This document shows, one piece after another, positions 33,543-45,500 of a stretch of DNA of 64,000 nucleotides. The first letter of the stretch is position 1. Every line of letters starts with the position of its first letter. The position numbers were made by a program, and so were the translations under genes. The notes under the pieces were generated by a model. That model was given only the letters and a program-made list of their open reading frames with translations. It was not told the origin of the DNA and ran no database searches. The DNA is taken from contig NW_018343955.1 in the NCBI RefSeq assembly GCF_002099425.1, positions 10,836,001 through 10,900,000 on the forward strand. The letters run 5' to 3'. Source of the stretch: Phascolarctos cinereus. Its lineage: Eukaryota; Chordata; Mammalia; Diprotodontia; Phascolarctidae.

Positions 33543-33945
33543 TATGAAAGGCTTCTCAGAAGAGGATACTGTCACCAAGTGGTGGAAGGGGTATAAATCA
33601 TTGGCTTGCCTCTTGTTAGACTGATTCATCCCTCGTAGGAAACTATTGCTCGGCTCTGTAACCCTGAGCACATACCAAATGGAGTCTGTAACATGTCACA
33701 GACTTGTTATGGAATCACTATAGATGGCAAAACACTTGGCATACTAACATACTCCAGGATGGGTGCTAATTAACAAAGTTTTAACTAGGATGTGTACATA
33801 GACCTCACATTGTTCACATAATTTGACCGGAATATAAGCATGAAAATCACTGTTCAAGCCTTAGTGGCTCAGCTCATTACACTGAGGTGAATAAAGAATA
33901 TTTAGCTGGTTGTTGGGCTTCCAAGGGTTACCACAAGTGAGAAAA
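33543..33945 (+). mobile_element. Possible solo LTR (endogenous retrovirus fossil)
   Basis: About 0.4 kb with TATAAG near 33832, AATAAAG near 33890 and TG...CA-like ends. It sits in sequence with no other assignment and no internal retroviral region adjoins it. Family unknown. Low confidence. Confidence 0.3.
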
Positions 33946-34560
33946 TGGACTTATTTTATATAATAATTCTTATAATTATAGTATTATATTTTATTTTCAT
34001 CACTTTGGTTTTTTTTGTTTGGCCATACTGGTTTCCTATCTCTCTGCTTCTGGAAATAAAGATTACTTTTGAAAACCATTTATTCAACAACCACTTATGG
34101 GCAAATCACTTCCTCCTCCCATAAAACTTTAGAAAAATGTAAATAATGCAAGTGAGTTAGGCGCTGTGTTTCTCATTTGAATCAATGGCAAGTACAAGAC
34201 TCACTATTCTGGAACCCTCTCCTTTGTAGAGAAAAGACAAAGATTCTTATATTTATATGGTCTGTTAAAAAAAAATCTTTGGCTCTGGTAATTAATAGAT
34301 CATGTCTCTGGCTGTTCATTTTAATGCTGGTATGATGAAATTCCTCCTGATATAGTCAAGCAAATATTTATTAATTGTTGGGAAGAAAGAAGTGGGGCTT
34401 ATGACTAAAGGGATAGACAGCAATAGCAAAATAAATGCACTAATTATTTCTTCCTTTTCTCTAGGTCTTCGGGTATCATTGAAAAAGAAAATAGACAAGA
34501 CAGACAGAAATAAATCAAATTTTGTTGATAAGCTGTGGGTCTCATGCTTTGCAGAATAAT

Positions 34561-34668
34561 TGTGATGTATTGTTTTGTAGATTGTCTAGACTTAGGTGAT
34601 GGAAAAAATAATGCAGACTGGATTTAAAAGTATGTCATTGGTATCTTTTTTTCCCTCCTGGAGAATCT
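34561..34668 (-). repeat. Unnamed repeat, inverted copy
   Basis: + strand gtgatgtattgttttgtaga, ttgtctagacttaggtgatg, gtatgtcattggtatctttt and ttccctcctggaga. About 98% alike by eye to the reverse of 32476-32573. Confidence 0.85.
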
Positions 34669-35449
34669 TTTCCCCAAAGCAGCAAAGAACGTCACTGGTA
34701 AAATGCCTGTTAGACACTTACCTGCCTGATCTATAACCCTGATGAAGCAAATTCTTGGGCTTTTATATGTACCTTTCTTATGTGAAGTTCTGATTATTTT
34801 TCCTGGGCACTTCTTTTGTTTCTTCTGTTGTGCTTTTTGTTGTTGGTATATATCTGAGGTGTTTATTGTGAATATTTGTGTATACCGTTAAGGAGACATT
34901 TTATAATGTTATGACTTATTTGCAGATCATAAAATAAAATAGCTTCACTTTGGAATAAAGTATAAAGCCTCTGCCCCAACTTAAAAACTTCACCAAACAG
35001 ATAAAATTAGCTTGGCTTAGTAATGTCTCATCCAACTCTTTTTCTAGAAAATAGTCATTGCCTTTTTCTTAAAAAAAAAAAAGCCTAGGAAAAGAAAGTG
35101 GCAATCTTGAATTGTCACTTTTTTCTTTGATGTGATCTTATTAAATTTCTCAACATAAAACTCCTTTTTTCTTTTGGCCTTAGTTTCTCTTAGCATTTTT
35201 TCCCCACAATCTTATTGTTTTGATGATCTATTAACAAAATAATGCATAGATTTCAGTTCACTTTGACAGGCATTTACAGCATTAACAAACGACTATGGAT
35301 ATGAAGACAAAAATGAAACAGTTTACATTCTACTTTGGGAAGTTTGAATGGACTGTCCCCACTCTAGTCTGTAATGCTTACTTCCTATGCAGCACCTTCT
35401 ATCTTCCCAATCTCCCCCCTCTCCCTTCCCCTGTATGACAGTTAAGTTA

Positions 35450-35990
35450 CTCAGTCAATCAGCTAGCATTAGGACAAAAGGCTGTCCCTATCCTGAAAGA
35501 GCTGACATTTCTAATGAAGACAATTATGTATGAACAATATATATCCAGGATAAACTGGGTATAGTCTCAGAGGGGAAGCACTGAGATTTAAGGAAGACTG
35601 GGAAAGGCTTCTTCCCCAGAAGGTAAGAGACTTCAGCTGAGACTTGAAGGAAGCTAGGGAAGAACATGAGGCTGAGATGGAGAACATTGCAGGCCCTTGT
35701 TGGTCAGTTGTGTCTCACCCAACGTGACTCTAGAGGTAAAGATACTAGGGTGGTTTGCCATTTCCTTCTCTAGTGTGTCCCCATTTTACAGATGAACTGA
35801 GGCAAACAGGAGTTAAGTAACTTGCCCAGGGTTACACAGCTAGTGTCTTGAGGCCAGATTTGAACTCAGGTCTTCCTGACTCCTGCGCCACCTAGCTGCC
35901 CACGTTCCAGGCCCTGTCTGAATGCTAATGAAAACACTTGGGAGTCAGGAGATGTAGTGTTCAGTGAGAGGAATAAGGGCCAAAGTCACT
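35450..35990. repeat. 'tgaaggaagc' family repeat interrupted by MAR1
   Basis: cctgaaagagctgacattt, ggaaaggcttcttccccaga and gagacttgaaggaagctagg, then MAR1 (35692-35902), then ttccaggccctgtctgaatg and ggagtcaggagatgtagtgt. Confidence 0.65.
35692..35902 (-). repeat. MAR1-type SINE
   Basis: tggtcagttgtgtctcacc, ggtggtttgccatttccttc, tgcccagggttacacagcta and tcctgcgccacctagctgcc. Confidence 0.85.
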
Positions 35991-35999
35991 GAATCATTG

Positions 36000-36105
36000 A
36001 CACTTTGACATATTAAGTGACTTGCCCAAGGTCATAGAGCTGGCAGAGCTGCCATCTGAACTCAAGTTTTCTAAATACAGTGCTATTTTGGCTACTGTTC
36101 CACAT
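36000..36105 (-). repeat. MIR-type fragment
   Basis: ttaagtgacttgcccaaggt, catagagctggcagagctg and ctgaactcaagttttctaa. Confidence 0.5.
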
Positions 36106-36109
36106 TATC

Positions 36110-36880
36110 TTTCAGAGAAAAATCATGAAAATTCATCAGAACTGCCAATTCATGGAAATTAATGGCAGCAGAGCCAAAATGATCGAGGGGTAGGAAGCAA
36201 TGGGACTGAGCTCCAGGCCACAAACTACTACAAACGGATCTACAAAATGTGGCAGACTAAATCCTGATGGGGAAATCCAGAAAAAGTCACAGTGAGACAT
36301 TTGTGCAGCTCAGGTCCACATAGGGAGACAGGTAGTCTTTGGACACTGTGGGAGCAGCCTCCAGGTATTCCAGTGATGAGGAGAGCTATGCTCCAGGGCA
36401 AGAAGAAGTTCCAACCCATCTCCTAGCTCCACCTGACCCACACTGGGGCACTGCAACAGGGATAGGTATGACCTAGCAGTTTTATCACCCACTACCCAGT
36501 TCCTGGTCACAGATGAAGGGCTGATGGAGAAGAGGCCCGAGGCCCTGAGCTGTGTATAGAGAAAGAAGGAAGTTCAGCAGCCAGCTGCAGTCGTAGTGCA
36601 ACTCAGACCCTAAGCCTACAACAGGGTCTCATTCCCAGCTCCTACTGAAGCCCATAAAGGAATAATCAAGGCAGGAATTTAAGACTAATTTTGTCACTTT
36701 GAGCCTACAGAGCTTCCAGCCACACGATAGGAGTGGGGTCCAGCAGAAGTCTATTTTTGCACAGACCCACACTGGGATCAAGGATTTGCAGAGCTTGGGT
36801 GCACTGAAAGTTTGCAGGTCTGCAGCCTGTCCCTGAGATCTTAGAATAACACACTCAAGAAAGCTTCAAAAAATACTTCT
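36110..36880 (+). other. GC-richer tract, possibly L1 5' UTR-derived
   Basis: About 0.75 kb without ORFs, clearly richer in G+C than its surroundings. Phrases such as aatcctgatggggaaatcc, agaaaaagtcacagtgagac and gatcaaggatttgcagagc recall the 5' UTR style of marsupial L1 or related elements. There is no diagnostic coding block, so the assignment is tentative. Confidence 0.3.
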
Positions 36881-37045
36881 CTGATTTGGATGAAAGCATA
36901 AACAGCATACCTGTCAAACTGGTTTTGATTAACTATGTTTGTAATTTTAAAAAACTGTGTTTTCCAATTGTGAGGGAGGAAGGGAGGGTTGGAGTAGGAG
37001 AATAAGAAAATGGATCTTGGCTGATTAAAACAAAATATTTTTTAA
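36880..37045 (+). repeat. Short LINE pieces (CR1/L3-like, then A/T-rich L1-like tail)
   Basis: gatttggatgaaagcataaa, cagcatacctgtcaaactgg (L3-like), then gtgagggaggaagggaggg and aaaacaaaatattttttaa, which resembles an L1 3' end in + orientation. Confidence 0.4.
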
Positions 37046-37109
37046 AAAGAAATGAACGAGAGTAAAGTTTTTAAATTATGCAGAAATTGGCCTAACAAAC
37101 CTCTTTTAA

Positions 37110-37985
37110 AGGTTAAGTCTTTTTTTAAAAATCCAGTTATTTGTTTTCAACATTTTTTGCAAACCTTGAGCTCCAAATTCTCTCCCATTCCTCCCCCACA
37201 AGAAGGCAACACATCAACTGTAAGTGTGAAATCATGAAACATATTTCCTTATCAGCTACATTAAAAAAAAAACCCAAGAAAATAAAGTGAGAAAACTACA
37301 CTTCAAGTTTACCAGTTTTCTCTCTAGAGGTAGGTAGGATCCCATAATCATGAGTCTCCTGGAACTCTCTTGGATCAGAATAGCCAAATCCTTCACAGCT
37401 GATCACCACCACAATATCGCTGTCACCATACACAACAATCTCTTGGTTATTCCTACCTCACTCTTTATCAGCCCACATAGGTTCTGTCACGCCCTTCTGG
37501 AACCACCGTCACTTCCCACAGCAGAACACCACAAGCACACAACAACTTGTTCAGCCATTTCCCAAACGATGAGTACTCCCTCAATTTCCAACTCCTTGCT
37601 ACCACAAAGAGATGCCTCAAACATCCTTGTATATATAGGTCCCCCTCCTTTTCCTTTGATCTCTTTGGGATACAGACCCACTAGTGACATTGCTAGGTCA
37701 AAAGGCATGTGCAATTCTATAGCCCCTTGAGCATAGTTCCAAATTATTCTCCAGAACGTTTGAATCAGCTCACTACTCCACTAACAGTTCATTAGCGTAC
37801 TTATTTTCCCTCATCCCCTCCAGCATTTGTCATTTCTGATAGGTGTGAGGTGGCACCTCAGAATTATTTTAATCAATAGTGATTTGGAGCATTTTTTTTC
37901 ATGTGACTACACATAGCTTTGATTTCTTCTTCTGAAAACTGGCTGTTTATATGTCCTTTGACCATTTGTCAATTGGGAAATGAAT
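37110..37985 (-). mobile_element. 5'-truncated L1
   Basis: Reverse L1 3' end: cctcaatttccaactccttg, ctttgatctctttgggatac, agcatagttccaaattattc, gtgacattgctaggtcaaaa and gtcaattgggaaatgaatc. Frames in it (for example 37350-37730) are complement of ORF2 and not genes. Confidence 0.88.
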
Positions 37986-38284
37986 CTTTTTTTTTTGTTC
38001 TGTTCTTAGTATTTTGTTCATCAAAAATACAGCTCAACAATATTAAACCCATTCATTCACCTCAGCATATGCTGTATTTTATACAGACATCACAGAAGGC
38101 AACCTCTCTGGTTTTATTTATTTTCTATAAAAACTAGTCATATAAATTTAGTTTCATATTATTTTATTTAAGATATAAAATAGCTATGACAAAAATATTT
38201 AGTGAATAAAGATTCTGGGGTATAACTAAAGTTTGTAATGAGTTTTTCTCAAAACCCATGTTGGGAGAAAAAGTACAAATATTT

Positions 38285-38435
38285 TTTCACCCCATTTTAC
38301 AGATGAGGAAACAGGCTCTGAAAATGGAAAGGACTTGACTTGGGTCACAGCTCAGTAGCTGAGGCTCTGGATTCAAACCCAAGTCTCCTACCTCCAAATC
38401 CAGCACTCTTTCTGTTGTACCATGCTACCTCTCCC
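38285..38435 (-). repeat. MIR-type SINE
   Basis: ccccattttacagatgagga, gacttgacttgggtcacag and ccaaatccagcactctttct. Confidence 0.65.
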
Positions 38436-39123
38436 AGAAAATTACAGAAGCTGGCATGCGTTTTGTTTTTTTCACCTTGGTTTAGGTAGAGACAATGCTA
38501 AGCACATGAGAGGCACTCAATGAATATTTTTAAACTGAACTGGGAAGTTAGGATATTATGAAAAAAGTCATGAGTCTTAAATTCATGTTGTACGACAGTA
38601 GCAAAACAAGTGAAACCGAACACTGCTAATTGTAATGACTGAGATTGGCTCCAAATACAATATGAAAATACCTTCTCCTGCATCTCTGCAGAGGTGGGGT
38701 ACATGGGTATAGAGTGCTACATATGTCTCCTTTTCAATATGCTGGTTAGTTTTGCTGAATTTTTTTCTTCTTTAGTATAATGGTATTTTAAAAAAATAAC
38801 ATTCTGGCTTGTTCATTGCATTTTTATAGACCTTTTTTCCCCCTAATTCTCATTCTCAACCCCCACAGATATTGCAGTTCCATACATGACAAAGTGTTGT
38901 AAACAAGTGCCTCATTAATTTATATTATTTTGAAATATGTAGAGCATCCCTTAAAAAGTATTTTATCCAATTCAAATTAATCTTGGACGAATGGGCTTGT
39001 CATAAACATGAATTTGCTAATTTCAATAGTCAACTCACAGAAGTGGTAATATTTACCCTTCAGATTCTGTATTTTCCAAATGTTCCAATTTTGAAAAGTC
39101 AATGTTCACAACTTATTCATCAA

Positions 39124-39129
39124 TTTATT
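39124..39129 (-). terminator. RAD1: Candidate RAD1 polyadenylation signal
   Basis: TTTATT on + gives AATAAA on the minus strand, 264 bases after the RAD1 stop. Other AATAAA-type sites lie farther on, so the used site is not certain. Confidence 0.35.
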
Positions 39130-39392
39130 ATTATTTATACTCCCATGAACTTAAATAGGTAACATTCAGAAGAGTAACAGAATATTGATAGCTATTTGAA
39201 AACATATCTTGGTGGAAAAATAATGTATCTAGAAGGTGCACTGCTCTGCCACTGGTTATCAATTTCCCAGTGCTAAATTCTTGTCTTGTCCTTGGGAAAA
39301 TCCCACAATAAATTACCAGCAGTACTGGACAAAGGAGAATAAGAACACAGCCTATCCTGTGTGTGAGAAAGAAGATGGCCAGACATTATTCC

Positions 39393-39576
39393 TCAGGGCT
39401 CTGAATCACTAACGTCCTCATCAGGGCAACAATAATACTCCACAAAACATATCTGTCCATCTTCATTCTTAATCATATACTGTAAAGAGAGGAATCCCCG
39501 GTTATCAGTGCGAATAGACACCTTACAAGACAGAGCTAAAGCTTTTGTAGATGGTTTCAGCAAAGAAATCTTGTAT
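39393..39576 (-). CDS. RAD1: RAD1 coding exon 5 (last)
   Basis: 184 bp. Minus acceptor tatctgcag precedes ATACAAG. It encodes YKISLLKPSTKALALSCKVS, TDNRGFLSLQYMIKNEDGQI and CFVEYYCCPDEDVSDSEP, then TGA. The acidic C-terminal tail is shorter than human PDEEVPESES by one residue. Confidence 0.96.
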
Positions 39577-42500
39577 CTGCAGAAAAAATAAGAAAAATAC
39601 TATTTACTCATTTGAATATGACAAAATTGCTTTTTAACTCCAAATAAAGAACCAAACAAAACTAATAAAATATTAATATCCTTTAGAAATTTACTTAATT
39701 GGATATTAACTATTACCTTTACCTCACCCACATACTGCTGCCAAAATACCAAAACAGATTTTTTTAAATGGCAGTTATTTTTAGTCTTTAAAAATGTACT
39801 TTAAAGGGGCAGCTAGGTGGCGCAGTGGATAGAGCACTGGCCTTGGATTCAGGAGGACCTGAGTTCAAATCCAGCCTCAGACACATAACACTTACTAGCT
39901 GTGTGACCCTGGGCAAGTCACTTAAAAATATATATATATATATTTAAAAAAATGTACTTTAAAAAAGTTATTTACATTTTTTGTTACAAATCAAAATAAG
40001 TTTCTATTAAATTAACCACCCTCCCAAACTCACTCTCCCAGCAACATCTTAAAACTTTTTTTTACCATCATTGCCAATAGTATAGGCTATGGCAGGTTGC
40101 ATATTAAAAACTGACCTGTTAGTTTGGGTCTGATTACAATGAAATGCTTCCATCAAATCAGAATCTTTGGGATAGTCAAGGTGTGAGCTTCCTGAATTTC
40201 CAAAAGTAGATAACCTAAAACATAAGATTACCAAATGCAATGGGTCTTTACAAAAGGAATGAAGTCTGGAGATTTCTTCACTATTGTATTCTTAACACAT
40301 ACACGATGAAAACTTCCTTGTCTCTGCCCTGAAGAATGTAACAGAGAGACTGATAAATTGAAGGACCTTAGCTCAAAACTAACCACTCCATTCCTTTTTT
40401 CACCAAGAGTTTATATATATTAATCACTTCCTTAAGGCTACTGTGCCATTACCATTAATTATTTCAATCACCCTATTCCCTAAGTCTGAAGTACTCTTTT
40501 TAACTTTGAAGTTCTATAGCTTGGTGGTCCCCATACAAGCAAGCAATAAATAAATATTCATGGAGTTCTTCCTATTTGCTTAAGCAATGTAGAGAATATG
40601 GAATAAACATAAAACAGACCTGTGCACTCAAGCAGCTTATAAGCTAGAAGACACAAAATGAGCACACATTAAACAACTGGAGTATACACCATAAGATAGT
40701 AATCGAATGCTCAGCTGTTTCATGGAAACTAAGATACTATAGGAATTCAGAGAGACAAGTCAATGAGGGCTGTAGAAATTAGGGAAGTTTTCATGGAGGA
40801 ACTGAGTTTGAAAATGGACTCTGAAAAACAAAGAATAAGGACAGGAGAAAGAGAAGGTATTTTAGGGAAGGGGAAATTGAAGAACGAATCCCTCAACTGT
40901 TTGATACTTCCCCCACCTCTGCACCCTACCAAGAAGAGATTTCCTGCCAAGCCCCAGTGCATGAAGAAGATAAGCCCAGGATCTGTGCTGGAGGGTTCCT
41001 CAGGAAATTCTGCTGAAGGCCTTGGAATTTCAGTTTCTGCCACTAGTTAATTGAGAGTTCTGTCCAATAAGTTAAGTTTGAGCTAACTGAAGCATTACTA
41101 TATTCTTTTTCAGACTGGAACATTCTTGCATAAGGCTGAGAAAAGCTTTAACTATCCTAAAGCACATCTGAGAACTTGTTTTAAGGAGTTGACATATTAC
41201 TTTATAATGCTTAAAATTGGAAAGGTACATCAAAACATTTGGTTCTTCTCTAAACCAATATTCTGAAGATGTTCTACATATGGAACCACCAGTTCAACAG
41301 GGCAAGAGTAGTTATCATCATTTTTACTTTGGATCCTATTGTAAATTTCTTATCTTCCCTGATGAACAGCTACCTTACTTCATGATAACCAAACCCTTGT
41401 TCTCTATGGCAACCCCCCATCTCTGCCCTTTTTTTCCCCTGCTCAATCATGTTTGATTCTTTGTGATCCCACTTGGGGTTTCCTTGTCAAAGATACTGGA
41501 GTGGTTTGTCATTTCCTTCTCCAGGTCATTTGAGGGATAAGGAAACTGAGGCAAATAGGGTTAAGCCAAGGTCACATGGCTAGTGTCCCAGGCCACATCT
41601 GAACTCAGATCTTTCTGACTCCAGACCCAGTGCTTTATCTACTGTGCCACCTAACTGCCCTAAGCACTTATGAAGTTGGTACTAAATTACTATATACTTT
41701 TTTACTCCCTCATCTCTTTCAATTAAATTGTAAGCTTATTGATGTAATATGCCAGTATATTATGTAGTCATTCCTTAAAATGTCTAGTACATATTAGGTA
41801 GTCAATAAATATTTGCTGAAAATTGCATATACAAAGGGCCATCATTTTTTGCACACTGCACTACAATGAAACAAAAGAAAGAATGTATAATATGAGACCA
41901 TTTCTCTAGAGCAAGGGCACCCAAATTTTCATTAGTCATCATAAATCTTGATATTCTGGGGATGTATGAATTGAACTATGTAATTAATGACATTCGTCAT
42001 CAATTAAATTACTAATTGTTCGGAGTCTGCCAGCATGACACCTGACAGCAGTCATTAACACAACAGAAGCAGTGGTCAGGGTGGTTAGGTCCTATGCTCC
42101 TACATGGTTCATATGTGCTAGCTAATTAGTTGGAGAAGAAGTACAATAAAAATTCCTGCAAAGAGATTATCAGAAACATAATACTGATTTTGGCTACCTG
42201 AAATAAGGTTTTTCTGGTGACATGGTAATCTGTAGGACCTCACTGGTCATGTCTAATTCAGCAAATGCTTCACGCAGGCCTTCTGATTGAAGAATAATCT
42301 TATTAATAACATTTGTGCTGCAGAAATCAAAATCCAACGTATCTTCAGGCTCTTGGGTATTAATTTTGCACACTGTTACTACTCCTCCTTCTTCCAGGAA
42401 GAGTGTCAAAGGGTACCCATAACCTTGGTAACACATCCTAAGTGCGGTGGAAGCTCCTGAAGGGAAATAAATCAATATAGGCACTCTTTGAGCTTACTTT

Positions 42501-45500
42501 TGTGGTTTTAGGTTCAGTTTCTATGCAGACCACAAATAAAACTCATTAAGTAGTAGTCTTATTTATCTATCTATTAATCACTGTTATATGTATTTTTTTC
42601 TTTTTCTTTTTGCAGAGACACTGTGGTGTAGTGAATAGGGCACTGACCTTGGAGGAAGGCAGACCTAGGTTCAACACCTTTGCCATATACTGGATATGTG
42701 ATGCTGGGTGAGTCACTTAACCTCTCAATGTCTTTAAGAATGTAAGCTGCACAGAAGGTACCAATTTGCAATGGTAGGGGAAGTTCCTCACTGGGAGTTC
42801 TTTAAAGTGATTACTAAAATTACTCTAATATTTTTAGCCCATAAAAAAACAGAAACAAAAATCAGAAATAGCAACAATGACAAGAAAAAAATGTATTAAA
42901 GATCTCTAGGTCTATTTCTGAGATTACTAAATCATTCTCTGACTTCAAATATAAACAATTCCAGAATGAAATAGTGTACACTGTCTTAAAAGTGTAGGTA
43001 CAAATACTGTAGTTTGCAGAACAGTTGAAGACTTGGTTCCATTTTATTTGAGTGCACATGACTTACACACATTATATAAATATTCTGATACAGTAGCACC
43101 CAGAGCTCACCCTGTGAAATATAACTTTATTTAGAGAAGCTACTTTTTATGTGCCGGAAAACAATCACAATTCTACCCAAAAGGTGCTAGAGGTTCTAAC
43201 ACAATCAATCACCAAGGGGATAGTGATGTTGACAATCTTAGTCACTAATGACATTGTTAACAATGGCTAATAATGGTTAATAATGAATAATAATGGTTAA
43301 TAATGAAATGAGAAGCCCTTTGAGCCTGAAAATTCCCAGGAACTAATGGAAGTGCACATAATGGGGGGGCCTAGTCAACCACAACCGACCAATGTGTTGG
43401 CGAGTCTTATGCTAAATGTTTATTTGTAATACAATAGAATTTTCACTTAATTATAAAGTCCTATGCCTAACCCACTCCTACAGGGCTGTTGTAATAATAA
43501 CAATGCTAAGCTGCTATAGAGCTAAAAAAATTCACCCTGCCAAGAGTCCCAGGGGGTAAAATAATTCTGAAGGGTTTTTGTGATTTCACACCTACATCAA
43601 ATTAATTACAACATTTTACATTTTTACCATTTCTTTAAAACTCCAAAAACCTAAGTGGAGGTTAATACTTTAAAGTTTAGAGTGCAGGAAAATGTATTAA
43701 ATTATTAAAAGGTTTCTTTAAAAAAAAACAACCAACCATAAGCATATTTAAAAATAATGTTAAAAAGTACATTATAACAACAATGTGGCTAGAATTAAGC
43801 TATTCAAATAACTTCCATAAGGTTAAAAATCTTGGCCGTTTTCAAGTTTTTTGGTTATTTCAGTTTTAATTCCTGAGTGTCTAATATACATATATATATA
43901 TATATTTTTTGGCTAGGCAATGGGGTTAAGTGACTTGCCCAGGGCCACACAGCTAGTAAGTGTTATGTGTCTGAGGCTGGCTTTGAATTCAGGTCCTCCT
44001 GAATCCAGGGCCAGTGCTCTATCCACTGCACCACCTAGCTGCCCCTTGTCTAATATATTTTAAAAGATTGTAATTACCTCTGCAAATATATTAGTCATAA
44101 AAACACCTGATATTTTTTAAAAAATTCTAAAATTTTAAAACCCACCATTGACTTCTAAGTAATGAACTCCCAAACTGAAAACTAAATCTAAATATCATTC
44201 CTGAATTGATGAATTCTTGATGCCTTCACACTATTATATAATGACAGTAACAATGATATACCTGGCAAAGGAGCTGAACCAAAAATTGTCAAGCAGTCTA
44301 GAAGGACTGTTAAATTGATTCGAAATGTTACAGATTCTTCTTGAACAACAAACTCCTGAAATATTCCAGCCTGTAAAAAGAGAAGTCTATAAATATAAAT
44401 ATGGCCATTTATATTAATGAATTATACTACTTTGTATATAGTTCCAAAGATTTCACCTTCTATGTATTTCAAAGTAGATCAACTTGGCTGTGCCACTTAC
44501 TACCTAGGAAACTTTGAGCAAGTGACATAACCCCTCTGGGACTCAGTTTCCTCATCTGTAAAATTAGGGGGTTGTACTAGACGATTTTTAAACTTATAAA
44601 CAACTCTGATTCTTCTTAGTTTGCATTTATTAGATTCCTGAATACCAATATCCCAAAATCATTGCACAAATTTAAGTTCTGGGCTGCCAGGCTAAAAAGT
44701 ACTTCTCTCTTCTACCTTCCTGAAACAAAAATGGCCCAACCAAGATCTTGGAGGCATCAACTCTTTCTGCAGAGCCCTTAAACACAAAAGAGGTTGCTTA
44801 GGCTCTGTTATTTACTATATGTGACCCTCATCCGTAAAAATAAATAATTCTCTTCTGATTGCCAACATGCCACAAAACCTATCATAAGCAAAATTTCCAT
44901 AAAACAAAGATACTTATGCTTACCTAATAACTAGATACTTCAAAAAGTGTTACAATCAACAATACAGGACAGAGAAAGAACTGGGACAATCCTTTCAGTT
45001 AACTTCAAATTTCAGCCTGTGAATATTATGTAGGATTCCTACAATACTGGCATTGAAAGGGATCTAAGAGATTACTTATTCCAACACCCTCATTTTGTAG
45101 ATCATAGATGAGGAGCTAGAAGGGCACTTGAAGGTCATCAAACCCACACCCCTTATTTTGAAGATGAGAAAACTAACGCACAGAGAAATAAAATGACTTG
45201 CTAGTTAAGGGGCAGAACAAAGACTTAAAGCTGGGACTTTCACCTCCCAAGTTTAGTGCTCTTTCCTTGGTACCAATTTTACAGATGACCCATTCCCAAC
45301 ACATGCAGAAGGAACAGTGAAATAACACGCTTGCATCCATACCTGAATGAATGCATTTGCTTGCAGACATTTTGCATTTTCCACTGTAACCTTGATTCCA
45401 TTTGTTGTCGCAAAACAGGTTGCATGGTCTTTGAAATGAATAGCTTTTAATATGTTTGAGAGATTCCTTACATTGTCAAGGCTGGCAACTAAAATATATT

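Larger units (their letters stand above)
21845..39392. other. TTC23L-RAD1 intergenic region (includes RAD1 3' UTR)
   Basis: 17.5 kb between convergent genes with no supported gene. It is a mosaic of nested repeats listed separately. Parts without an assignment are 21845-22200, 26360-27480, 29040-29090, 31640-32040, 32640-33540, 33950-34540, 34670-35450, 37990-38280 and 38440-39392. The last contains the RAD1 3' UTR. A possible alternative TTC23L end exon lies at 26602-26692. Confidence 0.7.
40215..42197. other. RAD1 intron 3
   Basis: 2.0 kb. It includes a family repeat (40535-40880) and a reverse MAR1 (41441-41660). The overlapping open frames at 40747-41050 run in that repeat, one per strand, and match no protein I know. 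Confidence 0.7.
42457..44261. other. RAD1 intron 2
   Basis: 1.8 kb. Holds a MIR-like fragment (42610-42735), an (AT)n run and a reverse WSINE1 (43889-44046). The rest is AT-rich, with tandem-like taatggttaataatg units near 43265-43305. Confidence 0.7.
44371..45342. other. RAD1 intron 1 (coding part)
   Basis: 1.0 kb with MIR-like fragments at 44480-44610 (+) and 45050-45280 (-). Otherwise AT-rich. Confidence 0.7.

Noticed and set aside
37350-37730. 126-codon + strand frame
   Set aside because: It lies in the complement of the L1 ORF2 C-terminus. The real coding sense is the minus strand.
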